This document shows, in pieces, positions 49,801-59,600 of a stretch of DNA of 64,000 nt. Positions within the stretch are counted from its first letter, which is position 1; each line of letters opens with the position of its first letter. This DNA is from Apus apus. Taxonomy: Eukaryota > Chordata > Aves > Apodiformes > Apodidae. Made by a program: the position numbers and the translations under genes. The notes beneath the pieces are model-generated. The model did no database searches and was not told where the DNA came from. It worked only from the letters and a program-made list of their open reading frames with translations. The stretch lies in assembly GCF_020740795.1 (NCBI RefSeq), contig NC_067285.1, positions 37,333,318 to 37,397,317 on the forward strand, read 5' to 3'.

Positions 49801-52800
49801 AGGTGAGACATCAGAGGAAATTCTTCACTAGGAGGATGGTGAGTCATTGGAACAGGTTGTTCTGAGAAGTCATGGCTGCCCCATCCCTGGCAAGTTGGAT
49901 GGGGCCTTGACCAACCTGATCCAGTGGGAGGTGTCCCTGCCCATGCAAGGGGTTGGGGCTAGATGATCTTTAAGATCCCTTCCAACCCAAACCATTCTAT
50001 GATTCTATGATGATTAAATAAAGGAAGCATGAAAAGGGGAAGGATCAGCATGCATGCAAACAGGGAAGCACAGTCATGATTTCCAATTGCCTTTCAATGG
50101 GTTTCCTTATCAGAAGAAATCAAGCAGCCCAGGTTTAAGGGGTAAGGTTGATACACAGATTAAAAAAAAAAAAGAAATTAAACATACAGGAAATGGAGGG
50201 TAGGAACTGCTGATGGATTTTTCCTAGCAGAGACAGGTCACCAGTGGAGATAGATCTGCAAGGATCTGGGCTGCTCAGCATGTTGTAAATGGCTGGGGAA
50301 AAGAGGTGAAAAGTTAAGTGGCACTGCAAATGCAGCACTTTTATTCAAGGTAAATAAGATAAATTGTTTCTACTGGGAGGATTGTAAAAGAACATGGTGA
50401 GACTAACTGGGCTTGAAAATTGCAGCTCTGTGAAGTAATGCGTGTGGTAAAAATGATCTTATCTGTCAGGTGGAATCTGGGATAACTTACTGCTCAGAAG
50501 CTGAGTTTTGAGTTCATTATAATTGTCTGGAAGTAGCTCCAACTTCTGTAAGCTAACTACAGGTGGTGTTAGATGGGAATACAGAAAATGGAGGAGCATT
50601 ATATTTGACTGTCTTGAGTAATGTGCATTTCTGATACTCTGGTCTGAAAGGATATAGATCATTTGGGAAAAAAAGGAATGGCTTTAATAGTATTGCAAAG
50701 GTGTAAGTAGAAAGGATTAAATGGTACCTAGCACCCACAAAGAGAAAAAAATAAGAACAATGCGTGCAGCTCCTTGCCACAGGATGTTTTGTGTGCTAGA
50801 AAGGTTCTTGGATGTAAGGAAAGACCTGACAAATGATTCATTGCAAGGCCCTAAATTACACAGAGGCCTCATCTGACCCAGGAGATCTCTGAGCTGGAAG
50901 TTGTGGGGCGTCAAAGGAACAGCCTTCTGTCTTCTGTAGGCATGTGGGTTTTGCTGCTGTTCCCATTTGTTGACTGACAGGAGGGATATGAATGTGTCCT
51001 ACAACATAAAAAGACTTCCATGAAGGTGTGTGTGGAGTGGGAGGATATAATAAACTAGTCAAAAGACTAAGAGGAGGGAACAAAGAATGGAGGGGAAGGG
51101 AAGAGAAAGGGGTTGAAGGATCCAAAAGTTTTACAATTTTTAAATGAGGGAATTGGAGGGGAAGGTCCTAAAAACAAGGGGAAAGATGTAGGCAGAACCA
51201 TGAATTTTGGTCAGAAGAGGGACTGTAATGAATGTGCATCTCTTGGCACAGCAAAGGCACAGGTAGGAAAAAGTGTAACATCCTCCTTGCAGAACCTTTC
51301 TGTGGCTTTAGTCCTTTGAGCAGGAAACACAGGCAAGTTTCTGGGTTTGCTAAGTAGCGTTTTGCCTAAGGGGGAAGGGTATGTGTATGTGTGTGCACAC
51401 GTGTCAGGAGCCTGGTCGGAAGAGCTGCAGGCTCACCAGGGCGCACAGGGGAGCGAGGTGTCTTTCAGACTGCACCACCACCATGGCTGTGTGGAGCTGG
51501 TAGTACTGAGCCTGTCCTGTGCCCCTGCTGAATTCCTGCATATCTGCTCACAGTGTGAATTCACAGGCAAGTCCCCCAGTTAAACCTTTTGTCAGTTGGT
51601 TCAGACTTCACCTTGGAGTGGAGAAAACGCCTCCTTTTCAGGACAGTCTCAGTGTGTTTTCTCTGTGGGTGGACTTCTCTGACAGCTAGTGTTGCCATAG
51701 ATTACCTCTTGTCTCATGAAAGCTCAGCCTGTATTGACATGCGCTAGAGCAAGTGACCTGGGCTTTTGAGGGCCACTTGGATGTGGCTTTTGAAAGCCAT
51801 CATCCTCTGGAGCAAGAGGCAGGTTTTTTGTCTTGGCAGACACTTCCTGATGCAGCAAGCCAGCTCTTATCTTTCCTTTGGTTGAACAGTGTGTAACCTT
51901 CTGTTGCACAAACTCTCTTCCTTTTAGACTTTGTTCATGGTATAAATTGATGGCTTGATTTGCTGACCTGTGTGCTGAGAGAGTGTAATCTTCTTATTGA
52001 CTCATTGATGTTCTTCAACAATGAGTAAGAGCAGTAGTCCTGCTTGTAATTGGATCATTAAATTGCGAAAGGACACCTCCTCCAACAATTGGATTGCTAT
52101 CTTTAGGCTAAAATTTGGTAAAAGCTGATCTGCCTTCCAAACAGCTGAACCATGTTAGGGGGAAAAAGAGAACTGGCAGTAATTTGTTATCAAATTGGCG
52201 TCCTTGCTCTAGGAAGATACACAATTAAAAGCATTGGTGGTCATACAGGTAGGCAAGAAACACTCCTTAAAACCCTGCACAGGTAGTGGTGTGCCAGGGA
52301 AGGAGGCAGTTGGTGTTAAATGAGTAATTTGTTTGCTTGTGCAGGGAATCATGTGGTTGTAGTTAGGTTAGCTGTAGGTTTGTATTAAAGTAAATCTGCA
52401 AAACTTAGAGTAAAAATTTTATTTGGTTTACAAAAAAAAATAAAGGGGGAGTTTTTCCTGATACAGCCCTTGATGGGGAACAGCTGTGTGTGCCTGCAGT
52501 GGGTCTGTGCTGCAGTAATACTGGGGCCTCAAGCCTTGGCTTGGTGGTTTGCTGCCCCTCTTTCATGTTCCTGAGGGGAGGAGGCAATGCTCTTTATAAA
52601 TCTTGTGTTCAGTCCAAATCCAGGGTAACTGTAACATGGTCACGGGATCTTCCCATAGCTGGGAAGAGCACAAGTGACTGGGTTCACACCAGGAGCTGGA
52701 GAGATGTACTGAGTGTAGGCACACTCTCCATTCCTCTGTTCCTTGCCTTTGTTTACCATATTTCTAATAGGCTCTAGCTAACTAACCTAACTCCATTTAG

Positions 52801-53457
52801 CACAAGTTACATTTTATTTGAGAGGCAATGCCTTAAATTGGGACAAAATTTAGGAAGCTTAGATGCTTTAAAAAAAGCCTGTAATGTACTGAAATTCCCA
52901 AACAAGTTTTTATTGGCTGTTGGGGTAAAACAAGATCAAAGTCTATTCCTGTAGCCCTTGCTGCTGGCAGCTGGGCAGTGTTGGTGTGTTTGTTTTAAAG
53001 CACAGGCTCTTGCTTATCCCTTGCACTTTTTTCTCTTTTTTCTTTTTTTTTTTTTAGTTCCAAACCCATTTCTTCACCTTTGATTGTCCAAGTTGGACAT
53101 GCAGAGACACTTCAGCCACTGCTTGCCCTTATGGGTTTCTTCAAAGATGAGGAGCCTCTCAAGGCAAACAATTATGTCAGACAAATGCACCGCAAGTTCC
53201 GCAGCGGCCGTATCGTGCCTTATGCAGCCAACCTGGTGTTTGTGCTTTACCACTGTGACCAAGTGAAGACCTCTGATGAAGAGTATCAGGTACAGATGCT
53301 GCTGAATGAAAAATTGTTGTCGTTCCATCACTCAAATGAAACCATCTCTACTTACGCCAACCTCAAGAACTATTACAAGGACATCCTGGAAAACTGTCAC
53401 TTCAAAGAAGAGTGTGAATTACCAAAAGTTAATACTACTGCTGTTGATGAACTTTGA
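37274..53457 (+). CDS. MINPP1: MINPP1, multiple inositol-polyphosphate phosphatase 1 (five coding exons)
   Basis: The gene encodes an ER-lumenal histidine-acid phosphatase that removes phosphates from InsP6/InsP5 and, by family knowledge, from 2,3-bisphosphoglycerate; the chick orthologue was described as HiPER1 in cartilage. The coding sequence joins 37274-37820, 38497-38685, 39531-39628, 40138-40271 and 53058-53457 (547+189+98+134+400 = 1368 nt, 455 aa plus stop). All four introns are GT-AG and the phases 1, 1, 0 and 2 match. Seen in the protein: an alanine/leucine-rich signal peptide (about residues 1-28), RHGTRYPT at 75-82 with nucleophile His76, HAE at 337-339 in place of the HD of classical acid phosphatases, N-glycosylation sequons (NDS 189, NVT 263, plus NET and NTT near the C-terminus), and terminal VDEL for ER retrieval. 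The start ATG has a near-ideal gccgccATGg context. Length fits avian orthologues better than the ~487-aa human protein. Identification is confident; the transcript start is inferred. Confidence 0.96.
37880..38275 (+). repeat. Imperfect ~60-76 bp tandem repeat at the start of MINPP1 intron 1
   Basis: Blocks built from 'tccctgctcccttcc(c/t)gaggga', 'cctccgtgggcctccc' and 'ttccctgtgggg-ttctg' recur five to six times, at intervals of about 76, 69, 61 and 71 bp. The array begins about 60 bp after the exon 1 donor. It is GC-rich and likely variable in length. Confidence 0.8.
38497..38685 (+). CDS. MINPP1: MINPP1 exon 2
   Basis: The acceptor is tttcag|ag and the donor gcag|gtaatg. The exon completes codon 183 (Glu) and encodes [20 protein letters not shown] and onward to the VEELNA segment. 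The helical, charged composition and single cysteines match this region of the phosphatase family. Both boundaries keep phase 1, matching exons 1 and 3. Confidence 0.93.
39531..39628 (+). CDS. MINPP1: MINPP1 exon 3
   Basis: A small exon with acceptor attgcag|at and donor ccag|gtaggt. It encodes [18 protein letters not shown], then an NVT glycosylation sequon and [13 protein letters not shown]. This is the conserved 'C-x-Y-E-x-A ... W-C-x-L-F' stretch that lines the inositol phosphatase fold. It enters in phase 1 and leaves in phase 0. Confidence 0.93.
40138..40271 (+). CDS. MINPP1: MINPP1 exon 4
   Basis: The acceptor is gactag|gt and the donor aaag|gtaaat. It encodes [20 protein letters not shown] and onward through [23 protein letters not shown]. 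The YWKRGYGY segment is typical of MINPP1 proteins. It begins in phase 0 and ends after two bases of a Ser codon, completed by exon 5. Confidence 0.93.
41277..41891 (-). mobile_element. Solo LTR, same family as 22307-22929, antisense in MINPP1 intron 4
   Basis: The reverse complement starts TGTTAGACATT and ends in TTTCTCACA, flanked by ACAC at 41273-41276 and 41892-41895. An 85-bp segment around the TATA box (TTTATA at 41389-41394 on the + strand) differs from the other copy at one base, so the two insertions are closely related. No internal genes remain. Confidence 0.92.
43823..43887 (+). mobile_element. CR1 LINE tail fragment in MINPP1 intron 4
   Basis: 'catgggggttgggctagaag' to 'ccaacccagagcattctatg'. 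Confidence 0.88.
43970..44290. other. CpG-enriched patch inside MINPP1 intron 4
   Basis: Several CpGs in an otherwise CpG-poor intron, with a GC box (gggcggggac), a CRE-like 'gtgacgtgag' near 44127, and 'ccgccgctgccgatgg'. I do not recognise the sequence as a known repeat or exon. Confidence 0.45.
44847..45303 (-). other. Two abutting minus-strand frames of unknown origin
   Basis: Frames 45303-45064 (79 aa) and 45071-44847 (74 aa) overlap by 8 bp, and the second is lysine-rich. A third open stretch without a start lies just upstream (about 45434-45305). An AATAAA follows on the minus strand near 44848. The run could be a frameshifted retrocopy or chance. I do not recognise the protein. Confidence 0.25.
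46638..46673. other. Overlapping double palindrome
   Basis: ACCCACCC (46638-46645) pairs with GGGTGGGT (46650-46657) over a 4-nt loop. GGGTCACCC (46654-46662) pairs with GGGTGACCC (46665-46673) over 2 nt, extendable outward to 11 bp. The second also forms an inverted pair of GGGTCA/TGACCC nuclear-receptor-like half-sites. Confidence 0.8.
49180..50010 (+). mobile_element. CR1 LINE 3' fragment in MINPP1 intron 4
   Basis: The largest CR1 remnant in this window. An in-frame ORF2 C-terminal part ([20 protein letters not shown], then [16 protein letters not shown]) is followed by 3' UTR and a 'attctatgattctatgatga' tail. Sense relative to MINPP1. Broken by frameshifts after about codon 120. Confidence 0.93.
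53058..53457 (+). CDS. MINPP1: MINPP1 exon 5 (terminal coding part)
   Basis: The acceptor follows a very strong pyrimidine tract (about 53027-53055). The exon encodes [20 protein letters not shown], containing the catalytic HAE (residues 337-339), then the C-terminal lobe and a final VDEL. The stop is TGA at 53455-53457. The terminal xDEL implies retrieval to the ER by KDEL receptors, as known for this family. Confidence 0.95.
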
Positions 53458-54349
53458 GGGAGTGAAACCGAGTGGGTGTTCTGCAAACTGATCTCAATTC
53501 TGTCCTGTTGATGTTGTGATCAAGCACTTTGGAGGATTGGCTGCTGCTGTGTTGACTTTCTAAACTCACAGACTGGATGGGGTGTCTCAGTTAGCTCAAT
53601 GCACTGTTTATTTATTTCCTAAGCAGAATTACAAAAACAAATGCTGTAACAGGGATGTTGCTGAGCATTTTTAACAAATAGGTGATGCAAGATGAGGCAT
53701 ACCTGTATGTTTGTGTGCACGAATAAGTCTTTTCATTGGTCCTTCCTCTTATGAATGTGCCATAGATGGATTTAAGAGCTGGGGCAACTGCTGTTTGATC
53801 AGAGCTGAAGGTGGCTGGACTGATTCAGTGCTGCTTTGCACTGCCTGTTTTGCTAGCTGCTGTTTTCCTGTGGCAGACATGAGATCATTCAAACCTGTGA
53901 GCTTTTTTACTCCTTTTCCTGAGTCTCTAGGAGGGAGACAGTAAGTGGTCCTTCTCCACAGCTTCCCAGCTTCTGCCTGGACAGCACCATGCAAGCATCT
54001 CTTTCTTGGGCATTTAAAGCAGGAGGAGTTGTAGTGTTCCTGTGTGTTACCTGCCTGAAAAGGGTCGAGGGGTTCAGGTGTTTAGTCATCATTGACCCAT
54101 CCTGCATAGCAAATTAGTCTCCAGGGTAAGTAAATTATTTTTAAAATAACCTGAAAAGTTAGGGAGTGGGAAATAGCCATTCTTCTTTTAAGGTGTTCTG
54201 GGAGATGCAGCAGTTGTTCTCTATGTAATCTGGTGTGTCCTTTCACTTCACACCATCCACTTCTTCTGTTAAAAATTTGGGCTAGGACATTCAGGGAGGG
54301 CTCTGCTATGGCTGTGAGCATCTTGATCTTGTTCAAGTGCTGACACTTT

Positions 54350-54412
54350 TTCTCTGGTTGGAGTGGACCTCTGAAGGTCTCCAGCCCAGCCTCCTGCTTG
54401 GAGTGGAATTAC
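54350..54412 (-). mobile_element. Possible CR1 tail remnant
   Basis: 'ggttggagtggacctctgaag' followed by 'cagcccagcctcctgcttgg' resembles a decayed minus-strand CR1 end. Weak. Confidence 0.4.
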
Positions 54413-56624
54413 TGTTTGCCCTAAATCCGGGAAGGGTTTGAGCTGTAAAAAGGATCTGGCTGAGACTTCTAGCTTTAAGGTACACAATGTGGTGTCACTT
54501 ACCATGTGATGCCTTATATGTGTGATGTGCCACCTTGTTCTTGAAATGAACCTGGTTCTAAAGGAATTGCATACGAGTACTGGTGACCTTTTAAAGTAGC
54601 TTTGTTCACTTGCTACTGAAATTTGGAAGGTATTTTAGAGTTCTACAGTGTGGCAGAAAAAGAAGAAATGAAAGCTGTCCAGAAATGTCTGAAATCAATG
54701 TCAGATAAAAACTGCTTCATCGTCCAGAAGGAACTGGCTGTGTGCACATGCTGTGCCCTGGCAACTGAGGCTGTGGGATTCTGGTGCTGGATGCTCCCAG
54801 TGTGGACTTGCACTCTGCAGTGAGTGTTCCAGAGCTCACTCTGTAAAACCAAGCCTAGTTGGCTGTGTTTACTGGGAGGGGGTGGGAGGTTGGTGTAAGC
54901 AATTACCATGCGGTATCAGCTGCACTATAAACTTTGATACCCTCACTTGCTTCAGGGTAACCTCTTTTTCTAGCTTCACCTTCAGAACAGGAGCTTAACT
55001 ATTGCCAAAACAAAAATGGAAAGCCAAACTGGCTCAAAGTTGAGTTAAACTTGGTATATAATTTCTTTTTCTTGGGGACTGGGGTTTCTGTCACTTTTTT
55101 TTTTAATATGGCTGGTTTAAAAGCATTTAAGGCTTGCATATCTGTAAGTTAAGGGCTCTTCCCCACGTTGGGACAGCAGGCCCTGTTGCATTAGTGCAGC
55201 TCTTTCTGTGGAGACCATGGTTCTGATCACTGAGGATACGGGTTAAAACTGGTGGATATTTCAGCATAGACATCCCAGTGAAATACTGTGGTTGCTCTGC
55301 AGATCTTTTTCTGGTGGAATAGTTAGGGAGGAGTATTGATGCTGAAACAACTGTAGGAATCTAGGTCAGGATAATTGTCAGCACCAGCATATGACTTTTA
55401 CTGCTCCATCAGCTTTGCGAGTCTCCATGATCTTACCTTGAGACTGTCATCTGGTCATAGTTACTGTGACAGATGCTGTTACAAGCTTTATTGCAACATT
55501 TGAGGCTAACTGCAGAGAAAGGAACCTTTGTTTAAAGGCACTTAAGTTTGGTAAGTAGCTTGATCCTGAGATGATTCATGATTTGAACAGAAGGGATGAA
55601 AGCCTTGGAGACAGATGAATGGAGGATTTCAGTTTGTCAGTTCAGTGACGCTGGTTTTAGGACATCATGTTTGTTAAAAGATAACATCCTCCTTCCTTAT
55701 GGAGGTGGAATACTTGCACTTGGCTGCTTTTTTGATCATGTGCCAGGTGAGGTGGAGGAACCAAAAAATTCCTTCTACCATGAAGCATGAGTTTCTTCTC
55801 CATTACCCAGCTGATTGTGTGCTTGAATTCCATGTAGAGGACATGGAATTTCCTATTTTGCCTTGAAGTACCAGTCCACGTAAATATCTTTGGTGGCTGT
55901 CAGAAATTAACTGGAAAAGAAAATGAGCTGTTTGGTTTCTGCTCTGTACTTAAAGGATGAGCTGACTCACTTCCCTAGCAGAACTGGAGGCTGAATGTGG
56001 AAACTTTGTGCAACTGTAGCTGTGAAGTGTTTGGGCATCTAAGTGTTCCAGGCACTTGTTCACATGACCCATTCTTACTGTTAGGGAGGTGACTTCAGTA
56101 TGACCCTTTTCTTTAGTAAATCTATACATGTATTTATATACTAAAGAGGAGAACTGAAATGGATCAAAACATTGCTGTGAAGTTGGATGCTGGCTCAGTG
56201 AGCAGCGTTTGAACAGGCTGCCATATCTTGTGGCACTGCAGGTTACCACGTCCTGAAAAAGTCCTGCAAGAAAAATGATGCTTTCTCCTCCTTCACTTGA
56301 CTCTGGACTAAACACCTCATCTCAGTCATCTCCTAAGGACTTTGTTTGCAATCTTTCTCAAACTGGAAGCTCTCATGGATGAAAAATACCGACAGTGCTC
56401 TTGGATGCTGGCCTTAAATATATTTGAAATGTATTTTATTTTGCTCAATGTCTAAAGCTTAACTAATCTTTCTGGCAAATTACTTTTGTCCTCTTCGTAA
56501 GTACTGCTGTTTTAATTCTGGTTGGCATCAAGCTGTCAAATCGCTGGACTCAGTGCAAATTTGTGATGACATGTTCCTAACTGGATGAATTCTGAGAACT
56601 TGTTATGGATTTTTAGTGCTGTGA

Positions 56625-56630
56625 AATAAA
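56625..56630 (+). terminator. MINPP1: Candidate poly(A) signal for MINPP1
   Basis: AATAAA in 'gtgaaataaaactgcac', with GT-rich sequence downstream. It is the first canonical signal I found after the stop codon. Confidence 0.5.
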
Positions 56631-56650
56631 ACTGCACACTTTCTTCATCT

Positions 56651-59600
56651 CTGTTTTATGAGCAGTAACAATGACATGATCTTTAGTGTCCTGGCTGTGT
56701 TCTGCTTCAAAATATACTTGGTAGATGGCTGTTACTTGCATTGGGGTCTCATTGTTCTAAGTCACCAGATTGTTTGGTGATTAATATAAAATGCCCTAAT
56801 TAGGTTTTTAATCTCTCATTTTGAGATGAGTGAAATTTTACCTGTTTACAGGAGCCCTGGCTTTGAAAACAACAATAGTGTTCTGAGAGGGTTTTTGCAG
56901 CTATTACTACAGCATCCAAATGTGTGGAAGTGTCCTGCATTTTGAGGTGGGGTGAGGGCTGCACAGTGTTTTTTGTGCAGTCCAGAACCTGCTGCAGTGT
57001 GATTTTTCTAAATATTGTCACTCAAGAGATTGACACTGCTGATTTGATAACTAATTAGCAGTGTACATCATGCAACACTTTGTAGCCTGTCATTTCTTGT
57101 AGGTGTTTAGCAGTAGAGCCTGGTTATTGAGCATCCATTATCTGCTCAGTTTGTTAATTCTCTGTAATTAACCTCTACAGGCTCATGTGCAGAGGGTGCA
57201 GTGCTGCTGGGACTGGAAGGGCATCATCTTTGATCAAGGGCTGTTTCTTCATTTTCAGAAGTATTACCCTGTAAAGACAATTTGAAATAGAAAACAATTT
57301 ATGCTGTTTTGGTGAAAACAAACGAACCACCTCCCTCCAAACTAGGAAAAGGAGTGAAGTGTCTCTAAGATACCAAACCAATGTATAACCTTTTAGGGGA
57401 AGAGCATGACCACCCTCCCACCTCCCCATCCCTTTATTTTGATATATAATATATTAAATGCTAATTTTGTTAGTTTTCTAACTTTTCAAAAGGCAGTTAG
57501 TATTAGCAGGTGTTAGTTTGCAGTTGCTGGTATGGCAGAAATAATGGTTTATCTTTGAATTGTTAAATTCTTGCTTTCTTGGACTTGAAGTTATAGCCTA
57601 ATATATAGGAATAATTTCAAGCCTGGCCATCTTAAAAGACTGGCCTTCCTGAACTGCAGTGAAGTTTTCTGCTGTCCTTCACAGTCTTCCAAGGGTAGTC
57701 AGTTATGGGCCACCAGAAGAGCTACATACAAATGCAAGCAGGACACATTGGTGAGCCCCCAAAAGCCTGGTGCCAGGAGGAGTGAGCCAGGGAGAGCTTG
57801 TCACTGATTCCTGGGGACGTAGTTCTTCCCCACCCTCCCTCCTCTTAGGATTTAAATTGGTTGCCTCAAGGCCAGCTGCCCTTTGTCACCTGTGTCCTGT
57901 GACAGAGGAGAGGCCACACTTTGCTTTTGTGCTTGTAGCAGTTGGGTTTCATTGCTTTAAAAGTCATGTCTGGTTTTTGTGCTGCTCTTATTGGTGGGGG
58001 TGTGTTTCGTCTTTGATATGCTGCCACTTTCAAATTCATCTTCAGCAACTCCTGGGTATCCAGTTCAGCTTTGGAGTGCTGCCTGCCTGCCTGATTTCTC
58101 AGGATTTGTGGTCCAGTAAGTAGAAAGCTATTCCTAAATTGCTTTGTTTCTGCTGTTGATAAAGTTTCTGCAGAGGGTTTTCATTGCCTGTGAAATATCT
58201 GCCAGGCCAGAGCTGGGTTCTGCTTCCAGGTCTGATACAGGTAGATGTTTGTAGAGGCCAAACAGCTTTTTTCCCCCTCCCCTGTTTGCTTCCAGAAGTA
58301 GAAAAGGAAGCTTCTAAATAGATTAACCTGCATATACAGCTTTTTTACAGAAAGAGGAACCAGGTTGTAGCAGGCTGAAGGTCCTCTAGCCTGGTGACCT
58401 CTGGCTGTGGGTGGGATGTGGTGCCTAAGCAAACTCACAGGGGTAGAGCAAATATTTCTGTACACTCCCAGTTACCAGCCAGTTCTGGCTTCAAGGGGGT
58501 TTGAGTGAAGGAAGGCGGGTTTGAGTTTAAATAGAGTTCCTAATGAGCTCCTCTCCTGCAGAGCTCTCCCTTTGCTTCCCCAACTCAAAGCCTGAGTTTT
58601 CCGTGTGGTGGGACGTGGCGGATGGTAAAGCTCAGCTCTGGGAAGGCCCAGCCCCTCTCATTTCCATGAGCCTACTAGGCTGGAAATTCACTTCCATTTC
58701 TAGGAGCTGTGATTTTTAAATATAGCAATAGCTTTCTGACATGCCCAATCAGCAAAGTTAGTTACTTTATGTAAATGCTGTAGCTTGGCAGGTGTTCTGG
58801 AGCAGCTCAGTCCTCCGTGTGATACAAATCTTGTTCCAGTGTTGTTTTCTTCTCAACACCAGCAGTTTTTCTCTTTCCTTGGAGCATTTTTACTGGGAGA
58901 GATGTTGAACACTTGTTCGCTTTGCATCCTACCTGTGCCACTTATGACCTGTATTTTCTTTTCTCCAGATGGGAGAGGCCCATCTTGCTTATTTGTTCGT
59001 GCTGAGATCATTCTGTTCTTCTAATTGTTATCATGGCTGCTTTTATTTTTGGCTTGGTTTTACCCTGTGCCTATAAATAGCATTCACTGGACCAGGCTTG
59101 CACACAAGTATTGAAGGTGAGGATGCCCCATCAACTTGAAAAGGGGTGAAACAATGATTCCTTTAAAGTTTTCTACCTTCTTATTTTACACACCCCAAAT
59201 TGCATCCCATTTCTTTCCTTGATCAGTGGGTGTCACTTGTTTCTCAAAGATGGCACTGTCCTCCATGGATAAAATATTCCTCCTTCTTGGTGCTAGAGGC
59301 TATTTACTGCTCTCTGAGCATTTTGGTTATGTAAAAATACCTGTAAAAATTAGAACAATGTTGTATTATAATATTTATGAATATCCTACATCATGTCTTT
59401 TTAAATTATGGTAATTTTTAATGAATAACTGGTTTGTTGGAATAAATTTACAAGAGAAATGGTAGAGGGAATATTTTTAAAGAGTAAGTTGCACTGCTTC
59501 AAAGCATGGCATTATAGGAAAATAAGATAGAAAGGAGTGTTTGAGAGGTCCTCTACTCCTTCCCCCTGCCCTCTGTGGCTTCCTCTATCCTGCTGATGGT

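Larger units (their letters stand above)
40272..53057 (+). other. MINPP1 intron 4 (12.8 kb): contents
   Basis: The intron contains an antisense solo LTR (41277-41891), a CR1 tail (43823-43887), a CpG-enriched patch (about 43970-44290), an unexplained pair of minus-strand frames (44847-45303), a compact double palindrome (46638-46673) and a larger CR1 copy (49180-50010). The rest appears unique and non-coding. Confidence 0.75.
53458..56650 (+). other. MINPP1: Probable MINPP1 3' untranslated region
   Basis: The sequence continues uninterrupted from the TGA to an AATAAA at 56625-56630, which is followed by a GT-rich stretch (gtgtcctggctgtgttctg) about 60 bp later. I see no earlier AATAAA. The ~3.2-kb length is inferred; transcript data are needed to fix the end. 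A short possible minus-strand CR1 tail lies at 54350-54412. Confidence 0.5.

Noticed and set aside
54623..54823. Frame with a lysine/glutamate-rich start that looks exon-like
   Set aside because: Short, lies in the presumed MINPP1 3' UTR, no acceptor/donor pair seen, no recognised family.
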